This document shows positions 38,430 through 46,772 of a DNA stretch of 64,000 nucleotides, piece after piece. Origin of the DNA: Pseudalkalibacillus sp. SCS-8. GTDB taxonomy: Bacteria; Bacillota; Bacilli; Bacillales; Fictibacillaceae. Below the pieces are notes generated by a model. The model saw only the letters and a list, made by a program, of their open reading frames with translations, made no database searches and was not told the origin of the DNA. How positions within the stretch are numbered: position 1 is the stretch's first letter; every line of letters starts with the position of its first letter. Position numbers and translations under genes: made by a program. Location: assembly GCF_040126055.1 (NCBI RefSeq), contig NZ_CP143541.1, forward strand, positions 2,108,001 to 2,172,000, read 5' to 3'.

Positions 38430-38660
38430 TTATTCGCCGATTTCATAAAATAGCTGAAGACGGTCGATCCAGTTCATTTCCTCTTTTTCATAAAATGCCT
38501 CAAACACTTTTACGGCCCGTCCTTCAGGTTCATCATATTTGTGATAATCCTGATACTCTTCATTTAACCATAAAAGTGCATAATAAAACAGAAGGGTACA
38601 GCAAATAAAAGCGAAAAATACTTTGATGGTACTCCAAGCCACTTTTAACAAAGAAATCAT
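38430..38660 (-). CDS. yqzK: DUF4227 membrane protein YqzK
   Basis: A 76-residue protein with one membrane segment ([19 protein letters not shown]) and a charged tail ([16 protein letters not shown]). Sequence and place between fur and xerD match B. subtilis YqzK. Function unknown. Confidence 0.85.
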   Translation of the reverse strand: MISLLKVAWSTIKVFFAFICCTLLFYYALLWLNEEYQDYHKYDEPEGRAVKVFEAFYEKEEMNWIDRLQLFYEIGE

Positions 38661-38794
38661 AGGAAAGAGCCTCCCAGTTTGTCCTTTTTACAGGATATGC
38701 CTGCATTTCCCCAATATATACGTAGAAAATGGGACTTGGAGGGTTTCCTCGCTTACATTTTTAAATACCTGTTTACTTCCAAAGCTTTCTACAC

Positions 38795-38838
38795 AAAAAT
38801 AGAAGAGCTGATCCAATAAAAACTCGAATCACTCTTCA
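38795..38838 (-). terminator. possible terminator after fur
   Basis: Stem GAAGAG/CTCTTC with a long loop, followed by TATTTTTG on the minus strand, just after fur. Short stem, so uncertain. Confidence 0.4.
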
Positions 38839-38855
38839 ACGTCATTTTAGGTATT

Positions 38856-39332
38856 TTATTTCGTAGTCACTTTTTCTTCTGACTTGGATTCCGATTTCTC
38901 ATGGCATCGATGACATATCCCATGGAACGTCAACCGATGATCCTTCACCTTGAAATTCCAGTCTCTTTCAACAATCTGTTCGACATCTCCAAGGAGATCC
39001 TCCTGAATCTCATCCACTGCACCACATTCAATACATACGAGATGATGATGAAAATGATCTGCGCCTTCTTTGCGGAGATCATATCTGGATACCCCATCGC
39101 CAAAGTTGATTTTATCGACTATCTTCAATTCCGTCAGGAGTTCCAGAGTCCGATAAACGGTAGCAAGCCCAATTTCAGGGGCCTTATCCTTGACGAGAAG
39201 GTATACATCTTCTGCACTCAAATGATCTTCTTCTCTTTCTAAAAGGACTCTGACAGTCGCTTCACGCTGGGGGGTTAATTTATAGCTTTGAGAATGGAGC
39301 TGTTTTTTAATGCTTTCAATACGATTTTCCAC
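38856..39332 (-). CDS. fur: ferric uptake regulator Fur
   Basis: A 158-residue iron-dependent repressor. N-terminal winged helix (LTPQREATVRVLLE, EIGLATVYRTLELL), then metal sites HFHHHLVCIECG and CHRCHE; the CxxC pairs bind structural zinc. GTG 39332 is chosen since GGGAGGG lies just before it. Two PerR-like boxes lie upstream, which fits B. subtilis where fur is a PerR target. Confidence 0.95.
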   Translation of the reverse strand: MENRIESIKKQLHSQSYKLTPQREATVRVLLEREEDHLSAEDVYLLVKDKAPEIGLATVYRTLELLTELKIVDKINFGDGVSRYDLRKEGADHFHHHLVCIECGAVDEIQEDLLGDVEQIVERDWNFKVKDHRLTFHGICHRCHEKSESKSEEKVTTK

Positions 39333-39394
39333 GAAGAACCCTCCCACACTATATGTATAGTATCATTATAAGCGTGGGGCAAATGGGTGTCAAA

Positions 39395-39409
39395 TTATAA
39401 TAATTTTAA
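39395..39409. promoter_or_regulatory. PerR-like box 1 upstream of fur
   Basis: TTATAATAATTTTAA differs at one position from the PerR box consensus TTATAATNATTATAA. It is 63 bases before fur. Confidence 0.7.
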
Positions 39410-39417
39410 TGTGTATT

Positions 39418-39432
39418 TTAGAATAATTATAA
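39418..39432. promoter_or_regulatory. PerR-like box 2 upstream of fur
   Basis: TTAGAATAATTATAA also differs at one position from the PerR consensus. It lies eight bases beyond box 1, between spoIIM and fur. Confidence 0.65.
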
Positions 39433-39445
39433 TTAAAGCTCTTTT

Positions 39446-40096
39446 CTAATTGAAAATACCGATCGTCGTCTTAATCAAGGAAGGCGATAAAAACGCTTCA
39501 ATAAAAGACGCACAGGCTACAAGGATCATGATGATAACGACTGTCATCGTGTACCTGAATAATAAAGGCATCAACGGTGTTTTCATCCTATTTGAGAATT
39601 GAGCCTTGATCAGAGTCATGGAAATCGCAACTGCTGCGGTGGTGACCAGGACAAATGCAGGTATCAGAATCAGATTCTGTGGCAGGACTGAAACGAAAGA
39701 TAAAAGAAAGCCTTGCCAGCCCATCTGATTAACGAGAAATCCTACTGTAAAACCGACCACCATCCCCTTAAGAAAGAGGAGAACAAGGATGACTGGAACA
39801 CCGATGATGGATAGACCCAACAGCCAGATCAGCCCCATGTATTTCAAATAATGAAAGAAGCTCTGGGCGAACATGGCAGCAGCACTTGCCATATCCCCTT
39901 CTGAAACTTGTCCGAAAAAACGATTCAAATAATGGAACAGGTCTTGCTTCTGCATCAAACTTAGGCTGTTTACAATCACCGCTCCAAAAACAATCCCCAT
40001 CATTAACAGAACAACAGTAAAGGTATATATGGATGAATGTTCTTGCACGTGTTGTGCTAAGGAACGTTTCATCGTCATCGTAAGCCTGGGCTCCAT
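39446..40096 (-). CDS. spoIIM: stage II sporulation protein M
   Basis: A 216-residue membrane protein with about five membrane segments. Conserved parts are FVSVLPQNLILIPAFVL and FLKGMVVGFTVGFLV. With SpoIID and SpoIIP it drives septal peptidoglycan removal and engulfment; SpoIIM is the membrane anchor in the mother cell. ATG 40096 follows GGGAGGC. A SigE-type promoter is seen upstream. Confidence 0.94.
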   Translation of the reverse strand: MEPRLTMTMKRSLAQHVQEHSSIYTFTVVLLMMGIVFGAVIVNSLSLMQKQDLFHYLNRFFGQVSEGDMASAAAMFAQSFFHYLKYMGLIWLLGLSIIGVPVILVLLFLKGMVVGFTVGFLVNQMGWQGFLLSFVSVLPQNLILIPAFVLVTTAAVAISMTLIKAQFSNRMKTPLMPLLFRYTMTVVIIMILVACASFIEAFLSPSLIKTTIGIFN

Positions 40097-40128
40097 CCTA
40101 GCGCCTCCCTCATCATATCTCTTACTTT

Positions 40129-40157
40129 ATCTTATGAGAGAGTTCATAGAGTATGAC
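40129..40157 (-). promoter_or_regulatory. SigE-type promoter of spoIIM
   Basis: Minus strand: -35 GTCATACT (consensus GTCATATT), 13-nt spacer, -10 CATAAGAT (consensus CATACANT), 33 bases before spoIIM, a known SigE gene in B. subtilis. Confidence 0.6.
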
Positions 40158-40173
40158 CACATGATTGAATCTA

Positions 40174-41337
40174 TCATTTTAATCGACCGTATACACCACC
40201 GCCACCCGGTTCAAAGGCTAGTTCACCTGATCTGGATCGAATGATGGATTCTACTATTTTAGGTGATAGATACCTTTCAAGCTCTTCTTCCTCCACGTTA
40301 TGAATTATGTTCATATCTGTTTTGAATTGTTTTCTCAGCTTCGCCAACGTATGAGGTCCAATGCCTGGAATGTATTCCAACGGAACATGGTGGATGTATG
40401 CTGGACGTTCTTTTGAATCGAATGGAGCTGTGGTCCCTAGTTCCTTAACCCGGTTCACGACACCTTTTACAATCCGTCCTTTTTCACAGGTTTGGCACTT
40501 GACCGGAGTGATTTGATAGGAGGTTCCGCACTTTACACATCGCGTTTCGTAATATTTCCCAAGCTGAGGATGCAGTCCGAAGTTCCGAGTGATTTTTCGC
40601 CCCTCTAATCCTTTCAGAGCTAAACCTATCTCTTTAAAACTATCCTCTTTCAATTGAAAACACTGGTATTCACGACCAATCTTTTCTAAGGAATGGGCAT
40701 CTGAGTTTGATAGGTAAGTAAACCGATGGAGCTCACTGATCTGATCTGCCATTTTGGTATCGGCACTCAAGCCTAATTCGATCGCATCAATCAAATCTGG
40801 ATCGAATACTTCCTTCATTGACCTTTGCACACCTTTACCGTACATGCTCTTAAAAGGGGGAAAAGCATGAGCAATGACAAAAAGCCCCCCGAGCTCGTTG
40901 ACTTTCGTTTGCAATTCGGTTGCTGTTCCGTAATATCGCTGTGAGGATAAGTTGATATTGGTCGTCCGTTCACTTAGCCAGTCACTAAAATGTTTCATCC
41001 TATTGAAATAAGGAAAATATACCAATACATGTATAGGCCCTGAACAATGATCATCATAGATTTCGATTTCTGAACCTAAGATGACTGTCCCGTTTTGATA
41101 CATAAGCCCGCCATCTGCATGTTCTTCCAGTTCTCCCCGGAAAATCAATTCCTGTATCTCATCCAAGACGGCAGGTACATGGCAATCGATGATTCCAAGG
41201 ATATCCATCCCCTTCACCTTCACAGCATGATGGATCACCTCTTGGAGCGTTAAATGCTTTGAAGCACTGATTTTTACCGGATCCCCATTTTTCGTTCGAC
41301 CGATATGAACATGGAGATCAGCAAATAAACATTCCAT
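40174..41337 (-). CDS. endonuclease Q (EndoQ) homologue
   Basis: A 387-residue PHP-domain protein. N-terminal metal motif FADLHVHIGRT, then GIIDCH, GSEIEIYDDH and SNSDAHS. A zinc finger follows (CVKCGTSYQITPVKCQTC), then a helix-hairpin-helix-like IPGIGPHTLAKLRK. This is the architecture of endonuclease Q, which nicks DNA 5' of uracil, hypoxanthine and AP sites; the family is known in Thermococcales and some Bacillus. ATG 41337 is preferred over TTG 41346. It directly follows nudF, with which it is probably co-transcribed, a pair linked to damaged-nucleotide handling. Confidence 0.87.
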   Translation of the reverse strand: MECLFADLHVHIGRTKNGDPVKISASKHLTLQEVIHHAVKVKGMDILGIIDCHVPAVLDEIQELIFRGELEEHADGGLMYQNGTVILGSEIEIYDDHCSGPIHVLVYFPYFNRMKHFSDWLSERTTNINLSSQRYYGTATELQTKVNELGGLFVIAHAFPPFKSMYGKGVQRSMKEVFDPDLIDAIELGLSADTKMADQISELHRFTYLSNSDAHSLEKIGREYQCFQLKEDSFKEIGLALKGLEGRKITRNFGLHPQLGKYYETRCVKCGTSYQITPVKCQTCEKGRIVKGVVNRVKELGTTAPFDSKERPAYIHHVPLEYIPGIGPHTLAKLRKQFKTDMNIIHNVEEEELERYLSPKIVESIIRSRSGELAFEPGGGGVYGRLK

Positions 41338-41338
41338 A

Positions 41339-41881
41339 TTAATCAACCATCTTTTTTAATTGAAGGTACTGGACGGCAAACGCTGTCTTTGCATCATAGA
41401 TTTTTTGATTCTTTACCATTTCAGACGCTTCTTCCAATGATACCTCAATGGTTTCTACGAATTCATCTTGATCCAAGTGTTCCGTTCCCGCCTCCAACGA
41501 ATCTGTGTAATAAATATGAATGAGCTCATCAGCAAACCCAGGTGAAGTATAAAACGACTGGACGTAGGTAAGCTTGTCAGTCCGATAGCCTGTTTCTTCT
41601 TCAAGCTCCCTGATGGCACAGGTTTCAGGGGATTCACCTTTTTCAAGCTTCCCAGCTGGTATCTCGATGATTTCCCGATTGAGCGGTTTTCTGTATTGTC
41701 TTACGAGGACGATTTTATCTTCAGGTGTGACTGCTATGACCGCAACGGCTCCCGGGTGTTTGACGACCTCCCGTTGTGATGTTCTTCCGTCCGGCAGCTC
41801 GACATCCTCTATATGAAGGTCAATAATTCTTCCGCTATAAACGACTTTCGAATCAATCATCTTCTCTTCCAAACGTTTCAT
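41339..41881 (-). CDS. nudF: ADP-ribose pyrophosphatase (Nudix)
   Basis: A 180-residue Nudix hydrolase. The Nudix box is GKLEKGESPETCAIRELEEE followed by TG. It hydrolyses ADP-ribose to AMP and ribose 5-phosphate. Place next to mciZ and spoIIM matches B. subtilis nudF. ATG 41881 follows AAGGAG. Confidence 0.94.
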   Translation of the reverse strand: MKRLEEKMIDSKVVYSGRIIDLHIEDVELPDGRTSQREVVKHPGAVAVIAVTPEDKIVLVRQYRKPLNREIIEIPAGKLEKGESPETCAIRELEEETGYRTDKLTYVQSFYTSPGFADELIHIYYTDSLEAGTEHLDQDEFVETIEVSLEEASEMVKNQKIYDAKTAFAVQYLQLKKMVD

Positions 41882-41908
41882 TGTCCATAACTCCTTGTAC
41901 TAATTATC

Positions 41909-41938
41909 GTCATTCTTACATAAAGTCTATCATACACG
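41909..41938 (+). promoter_or_regulatory. SigE-type promoter of mciZ
   Basis: Plus strand: -35 GTCATTCT (consensus GTCATATT), 14-nt spacer, -10 CATACACG (consensus CATACANT), about 43 bases before mciZ, which is SigE-controlled in B. subtilis. Confidence 0.6.
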
Positions 41939-41981
41939 ATCATCCTAAACCTACTATCGAAAAAATGGAGGGGATTGGATT

Positions 41982-42122
41982 TTGAAGGTCTATCTGCAGC
42001 AAAATAGCGTCACACTTGTAGGAAAAGCATGGCAGATCAAATACATGCTTAAGAAATATATGAATGAGTATACTACCGTTCAAGACTGGATCGATGGAAA
42101 ACAAAAGCGTGAAAAAGCGTAG
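41982..42122 (+). CDS. mciZ: FtsZ inhibitor MciZ
   Basis: A 46-residue peptide starting at TTG 41982 after GGAGGGG. It reads MKVYLQQNSVTLVGKAWQIK and continues YMLKKYMNEYTTVQDWIDG. It matches the 40-residue B. subtilis MciZ at MKV, the core VxLVGKAWxI and the DWI near the end. MciZ caps FtsZ filaments and stops Z-ring formation in the mother cell during sporulation. It is divergent from nudF, behind a SigE-like promoter, and has its own terminator. The last eight residues (GKQKREKA) are an extra basic tail. Confidence 0.88.
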   Translation: MKVYLQQNSVTLVGKAWQIKYMLKKYMNEYTTVQDWIDGKQKREKA

Positions 42123-42129
42123 AACCAGT

Positions 42130-42170
42130 GGCTTGTAGAGGAACCTTATGTTTCTTTACAAGCTTTTTTA
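42130..42170 (+). terminator. intrinsic terminator after mciZ
   Basis: Stem GCTTGTA/TACAAGC with an inner GGAA/TTTC pair, then TTTTTTATTG. Confidence 0.8.
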
Positions 42171-42210
42171 TTGCTGTTTCATGGGATTCCACTCGCCTTT
42201 TTGGGATTCT

Positions 42211-42715
42211 AACCTCTTAAACTGTGTATGAGGTGTTCATTTTCCTCTATCCTCATTTTCGGCACCTCATAGACTCCGTTTGAGGTGCTCTTTTTCCTCT
42301 TTCCTCATTTTTAACACCTCATAGACTCCGTTTGAGATGCTCTTTTTCCTCTTTCCTCATTTTCGGCACCTCATAGACTTCGTTTGAGGTGCTCTTTTTC
42401 CTCTTTCCTCATTTTTAACACCTCATAGACTCCGTTTGAGGTGTTCATTTTCTTCTATCCTCATTTTCGGCACCTCATAGACTTCGTTTGAGGTGCTCTT
42501 TTTCCTCTTTCCTCATTTTCGGCACCTCATAGACTCCGTTTGAGGTGCTCTTTTTCCTCTTTTCTCATGTTCGGCACCTCATAGACTCCGTTTGGGATGC
42601 TCATTTTCCTCTTTCCTCATTTTTGACACCTCATAAACTGCTTTTGAGGTGCTCATTTTCCTCAATCTGCATTTTTAACACCTCATAAACTGCGTATGGG
42701 GTGTTCATTTTCGGC
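42211..42715. repeat. 52-bp intergenic tandem array (about 10 units)
   Basis: The word CACCTCATA or a variant starts at 42211, 42263, 42315, 42367, 42419, 42471, 42523, 42575, 42627 and 42679, an exact 52-bp period without one indel. Each unit has CACCTCA and TGAGGTG as inverted arms 11 bases apart, plus a pyrimidine-rich part (CTCTTTTTCCTCTTTCCTCA). Units differ by a few substitutions, most at the ends of the array. No spacers, so not CRISPR. It fills the gene-free stretch 42170-42782 between mciZ and the aldo/keto reductase. Confidence 0.95.
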
Positions 42716-42782
42716 TTCCCGTACGATCAACGTGTTGTTATAAAGGTAGATGAAAGTGGTATGGTAAGGATAGGAGGTGCTC

Positions 42783-43694
42783 ATGTTGAAACAAAATCAA
42801 TTAGGTTCATCTGATATTCAGGTATCTGAAATTGGACTTGGCTGTATGTCACTCGGTGAGGATGAAAGAGAATCGATTCGTATCATCCATCAAGCACTTG
42901 ATGAAGGTGTTACGTTCATCGACACAGCTGATCTTTATGGATTCGGAGCGAATGAAGAACTTGTCGGAAAAGCGCTGGAAGGGAAACGTGATCAATGTAT
43001 TCTAGCTACGAAAGTGGGAAATCGCTGGGACCATGTTGACGAAGGATGGGAATGGGCGCCAAGTAAAGCCTACATACAATCAGCCGTCAAGAAATCCCTA
43101 CAACGGCTTAGAACGGATTACATCGACTTGTATCAGCTGCACGGTGGAACAATGGAAGATCCAATTGACGAAATCATTGAGGCATTTGAGGAGTTAAAGC
43201 AGGAAGGAATTATTCGCGAGTATGGCATCTCTTCCATTCGACCGAATGTCATAAAAACCTATCTGGAGCGTTCGAACATTGCGAGTATCATGATGCAATA
43301 CAGTCTTCTCGATCGACGACCTGAGGAATTTTTAGATCTCATCCATAATCATGGAGTTTCTGTCATTGCAAGAGGACCATTGGCGAAAGGAAACCTGACA
43401 GAACGCATCTTTTCCGATAAAGCGGATGGAAAAGGATTTCTAGATTATTCACATTCGGAAATTGAGGAAATCATGCAAAATATGAAAGAAATCGCCCGTG
43501 GCCGTGATTTATCCCACATGTCTCTTCGTTATCCTTTACATCATCCAGCAGTTGCGACCACGATCCCTGGAGCAAGCCGGGTATCCCAGCTCGAGGATAA
43601 TGTAAAAGCATCAAACATCGAACTTTCCACAGACGATATTGAATTTATGCGGAAATGGACCACCTTTAACAAATATGAGAAACATCGAACATAA
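42783..43694 (+). CDS. yqkF: aldo/keto reductase (YqkF-like)
   Basis: A 303-residue NADPH-dependent reductase of the AKR superfamily. Catalytic Asp and Tyr in DTADLYGFGANEELVG, Lys in LATKVGNR, His in LYQLHGG; cofactor part TTIPGASRVSQLEDN. Substrate unknown. ATG 42783 follows AGGAGGTGCTC. Same place as B. subtilis yqkF. Confidence 0.88.
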   Translation: MLKQNQLGSSDIQVSEIGLGCMSLGEDERESIRIIHQALDEGVTFIDTADLYGFGANEELVGKALEGKRDQCILATKVGNRWDHVDEGWEWAPSKAYIQSAVKKSLQRLRTDYIDLYQLHGGTMEDPIDEIIEAFEELKQEGIIREYGISSIRPNVIKTYLERSNIASIMMQYSLLDRRPEEFLDLIHNHGVSVIARGPLAKGNLTERIFSDKADGKGFLDYSHSEIEEIMQNMKEIARGRDLSHMSLRYPLHHPAVATTIPGASRVSQLEDNVKASNIELSTDDIEFMRKWTTFNKYEKHRT

Positions 43695-43754
43695 GATGAA
43701 GTCCTTGCATTTTTGGGGTGATGGAAGCGATGCTTGATTGTTTCCACTCACCTC

Positions 43755-44102
43755 TTACTTTTGTTCATAATGGCGGACCATGGTAGATGGAACATACTCC
43801 ACCTTAACGGATCTACCTATTTCACGAGAGATTTTCTCTAATAGTTCCGATCCCTCACGATTGAACGCTTCTTCCATTTGCTTCGCTCCCTTTTGCAATC
43901 GATCCTTTTCCCAGTCCATCCACTCACCATATCGGAATCCCCAATCCATCAGCTTGCATTTCAAGTCTTCCGAGATAGGAAAAACATCTACATCGAGGTT
44001 TGCCCCGCACTTTCCACACCAAATCGGTTCAGCCCCTACATCCCCCTCGAGCTTCAAATGCGTTGTCGGTTCCTTACAAAAGCATGTGTGTTCCTCATTC
44101 AT
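43755..44102 (-). CDS. unknown cysteine-rich (zinc-binding?) protein
   Basis: A 115-residue soluble protein. Cysteines in HTCFCKEP and WCGKCGANL could hold a zinc ion. A conserved-looking LMDWGFRYGEWMDWEKD follows, then a charged helical part. Similar unnamed proteins occur in Bacillus as far as I recall; no function known. Start at ATG 44102 is chosen over 44153, which would begin within the terminator of the thiolase operon. Confidence 0.72.
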   Translation of the reverse strand: MNEEHTCFCKEPTTHLKLEGDVGAEPIWCGKCGANLDVDVFPISEDLKCKLMDWGFRYGEWMDWEKDRLQKGAKQMEEAFNREGSELLEKISREIGRSVKVEYVPSTMVRHYEQK

Positions 44103-44133
44103 ACGCCATCCGTCCAATCTCCTTTTACTTAAA

Positions 44134-44183
44134 CAAAAAAATGAGTAACCCAAACATGTCAGACGTGATCATTCGGGTCACTC
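44134..44183 (-). terminator. terminator of the acetoacetate operon
   Basis: Stem GAGTGACCCGAA / TTTGGGTTACTC on the minus strand, then ATTTTTTTG, just after the last thiolase gene. Confidence 0.8.
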
Positions 44184-44198
44184 GATATGGAATATATT

Positions 44199-45380
44199 CT
44201 ATACGCGTTCAATTACCATTGCAATACCTTGTCCACCACCTATACAAAGGCTTGCAATTCCGAACTGCTTGTCTTGTTCCTGTAGCTCATACGCTAAAGA
44301 AAGCAGGAGTCTGGATCCACTTGCACCGACAGGGTGACCAAGTGCGACCGCTCCACCATTTACATTCGTCTTCATACGATCTAGCTTCAATTCTTTCTCA
44401 ACTGCAAGGTACTGTGCAGCAAAAGCTTCATTCACTTCAAAGAGGTCAATGTCATCCATTGACAGCTTAGCACATTCTAGTGCGATTCGAATTGCAGGGA
44501 CTGGTCCGATTCCCATGATGGAAGGATCAACGCCGCAAATGCCCCAAGAACGTATTTTTGCCAACGGTTTAAGGCCTTTGTTCGTGACGGATTGTCCATT
44601 TGCAAGGATCATGGATACCGCCCCGTCATTAATACCGCTAGCATTCCCTGCTGTGACCGTTCCATCTTTTTTGAAAGTCGGTCTTAGTTTTGAAAGGCCT
44701 TCAACCGTAGTACCAGGTCGGACGTGTTCATCGGTATCAATCAGACGAGATTCTTTCCGCTCCATCACTTCTACCGGGACGATCTCACGCTTGAAACGTC
44801 CTGATTCGCTTGCTTTTCCTGCTCTTTCGTGACTTAAAGCTGAGAATTCATCCTGCTCTTCCCTTGAAATCCCATATTGTTCACTCAAGTTTTCTGCTGT
44901 TATTCCCATTCCATTACCGATCGCTTCATCTCGTAAGGTGAGTAACAGCATATCTTCAAACTGGACATTTCCTAATTTCGGATGTCCGAATCGATTTGAG
45001 AACGATACGTGAGGACTCATCGACATGTTATCGACACCGCCAACCAACGCTGTATTCCCCTCTCCGAGCAGCAAGGATTGTGAGGCAGAAACAACTGACT
45101 GAAGACCCGATCCACAAAGCCGATTCACGAGTAGGGCTGGTTTGTCGGTCGGAATACCTGATTGTGTTGCAATATGCCGGGCAACATAAGGTGCATTCGT
45201 ACTGCTATGGATGACATTCCCATAAACCACTTGGTCGATTTCCTCCGGTGATACCTTTGAGCGTTTCAAAGCTTCCTTTGCTGTCGCTACCCCAAGCTCT
45301 GTAGGCGTGACCTTTGCGAAAGAACCGCCGAAAGTGGTAAAGGCTGTACGCGCCCCATCTAAAAGATAAATTTCATTCAT
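44199..45380 (-). CDS. acetyl-CoA C-acyltransferase (thiolase)
   Basis: A 393-residue thiolase. Nucleophile Cys in NRLCGSGLQS; EVNEAFAAQ, NGGAVALGHPVGASGSR and CIGGGQG motifs of the second active site are present. Probably cleaves acetoacetyl-CoA (or a 3-ketoacyl-CoA) to acetyl-CoA. Last gene of the operon, after the AtoE-type transporter; a second thiolase starts the same operon. Confidence 0.93.
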   Translation of the reverse strand: MNEIYLLDGARTAFTTFGGSFAKVTPTELGVATAKEALKRSKVSPEEIDQVVYGNVIHSSTNAPYVARHIATQSGIPTDKPALLVNRLCGSGLQSVVSASQSLLLGEGNTALVGGVDNMSMSPHVSFSNRFGHPKLGNVQFEDMLLLTLRDEAIGNGMGITAENLSEQYGISREEQDEFSALSHERAGKASESGRFKREIVPVEVMERKESRLIDTDEHVRPGTTVEGLSKLRPTFKKDGTVTAGNASGINDGAVSMILANGQSVTNKGLKPLAKIRSWGICGVDPSIMGIGPVPAIRIALECAKLSMDDIDLFEVNEAFAAQYLAVEKELKLDRMKTNVNGGAVALGHPVGASGSRLLLSLAYELQEQDKQFGIASLCIGGGQGIAMVIERV

Positions 45381-45409
45381 ACGTTACCTCCTGGTTTTTA
45401 CTTGTGCTG

Positions 45410-46732
45410 TTAAATGAAAACGAGACCGATGGTGATGAAAAAACCGCTGACAAGCATTGCGATGACACAAAAGCCCATGATGTCTTTCGCTGAAAGACCT
45501 GCAATTGCAAGTGCTGGAAGTGCCCAGAACGGCTGGATCATATTAGTCCATGCATCTCCCCATGCCACTGCCATTGCTGTTTTCGCTGCGTCCAGACCGA
45601 GTTCTTCCCCGGCAAGGAGCATGATGGGTGCTTGAACAGCCCACTGACCTCCCCCAGAAGGGACGAAAAAGTTGACAATCCCTGCGCTGATAAATGCAAA
45701 GAAAGGAAAGGTAAGATCATTGGAAATGCTCACAAACCACTTCGACATTTCAGCAGCAAGACCAGAGGCAACCATCATACCCATGATTCCCGCGTAAAAA
45801 GGGAATTGGATGATGATGCCACCTGCTCCTTTAACCGCCTCCGAAACACTGTTGATGAACCTTCTTGGTGTACCATGAAGTAGGATTCCGAAGAACAAGA
45901 AAGTGAAGTTCACAATATTCAAGTTCAGGCTGAAGCCGTTCGTCGCAAAATAATAGATGATGAATGCTAGACCTAGCAGTCCGATAAGCAGCGATAATAT
46001 CTTACTGTTCTCCATCTTTTCAGCAGGCGTATCTGCTTCGACTGCCGCCGCATGAACATCCGTATCTTTCAACACGGAAGGATCGATGTAATACGCATTT
46101 TCCTTCGAATTCATCATCAAACTGTTCACAACTGGAAGCACGATGAACAACGAGATGACGATGAACAGATTGAACGGTGCAAAGATCGTTTCCGAGGTGG
46201 GAATCACACCGATCATGTCACTTGTAAAGTGATCAGGAGTTGCAATCGTCAACGGTATGGACCCTGAAAAACCGCCATGCCAGACGAGGAAACCACTATA
46301 CGCACTCGCAATCAACAGGCGATAGTCGACCTTCTCTACTTTTTTCGCCAGTTCCTTCGCAAACAGGGCACCGATGACCAATCCGAAGCCCCAGTTTACC
46401 CAGCTTGCGACCAATGAAACAATCGTGACGAAAACGATCGCTTGACCCGGCTTGGAAACAAGTGATGCCATCCCTTTCAGGATCCTTTTGAAGAACGGAC
46501 TACTCGCAAGAACAAATCCGGTCACCAGGATCAAGACCATCTGCATCGAAAACGTCAATAGATTCCAGAATCCATCTCCCCAATATGTCACCATTTCAAC
46601 CGGTGTACTTTGCATGATGAGCATCCCCATCAAAAACACAGCAATTGTTAAAAGGACGACAAAAAGGAAGGGATCAGGCAGATACCTCTGCATGATCCGA
46701 TTTGAAAGTGCTGTTAATCTTTTCAAACTCAT
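45410..46732 (-). CDS. atoE: short-chain fatty acid transporter (AtoE family)
   Basis: A 440-residue membrane protein with about 11 or 12 membrane segments, of the AtoE/short-chain fatty acid transporter family (PDPFLFVVLLTI, SWVNWGFGLVIGALFAKE, FFVPSGGGQWAVQAP). It probably brings acetoacetate, butyrate or similar acids into the cell. It lies between the CoA-transferase genes and a thiolase, which fits. Confidence 0.9.
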   Translation of the reverse strand: MSLKRLTALSNRIMQRYLPDPFLFVVLLTIAVFLMGMLIMQSTPVEMVTYWGDGFWNLLTFSMQMVLILVTGFVLASSPFFKRILKGMASLVSKPGQAIVFVTIVSLVASWVNWGFGLVIGALFAKELAKKVEKVDYRLLIASAYSGFLVWHGGFSGSIPLTIATPDHFTSDMIGVIPTSETIFAPFNLFIVISLFIVLPVVNSLMMNSKENAYYIDPSVLKDTDVHAAAVEADTPAEKMENSKILSLLIGLLGLAFIIYYFATNGFSLNLNIVNFTFLFFGILLHGTPRRFINSVSEAVKGAGGIIIQFPFYAGIMGMMVASGLAAEMSKWFVSISNDLTFPFFAFISAGIVNFFVPSGGGQWAVQAPIMLLAGEELGLDAAKTAMAVAWGDAWTNMIQPFWALPALAIAGLSAKDIMGFCVIAMLVSGFFITIGLVFI

Positions 46733-46772
46733 TCCCCTCCTCCAAAAACGCTAAAAAACAACGCAAGTGCTC

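Noticed and set aside
42211..42715. 52-bp array as a CRISPR locus
   Set aside because: Units are directly joined with no unique spacers between conserved repeats, and no cas gene is in the window.
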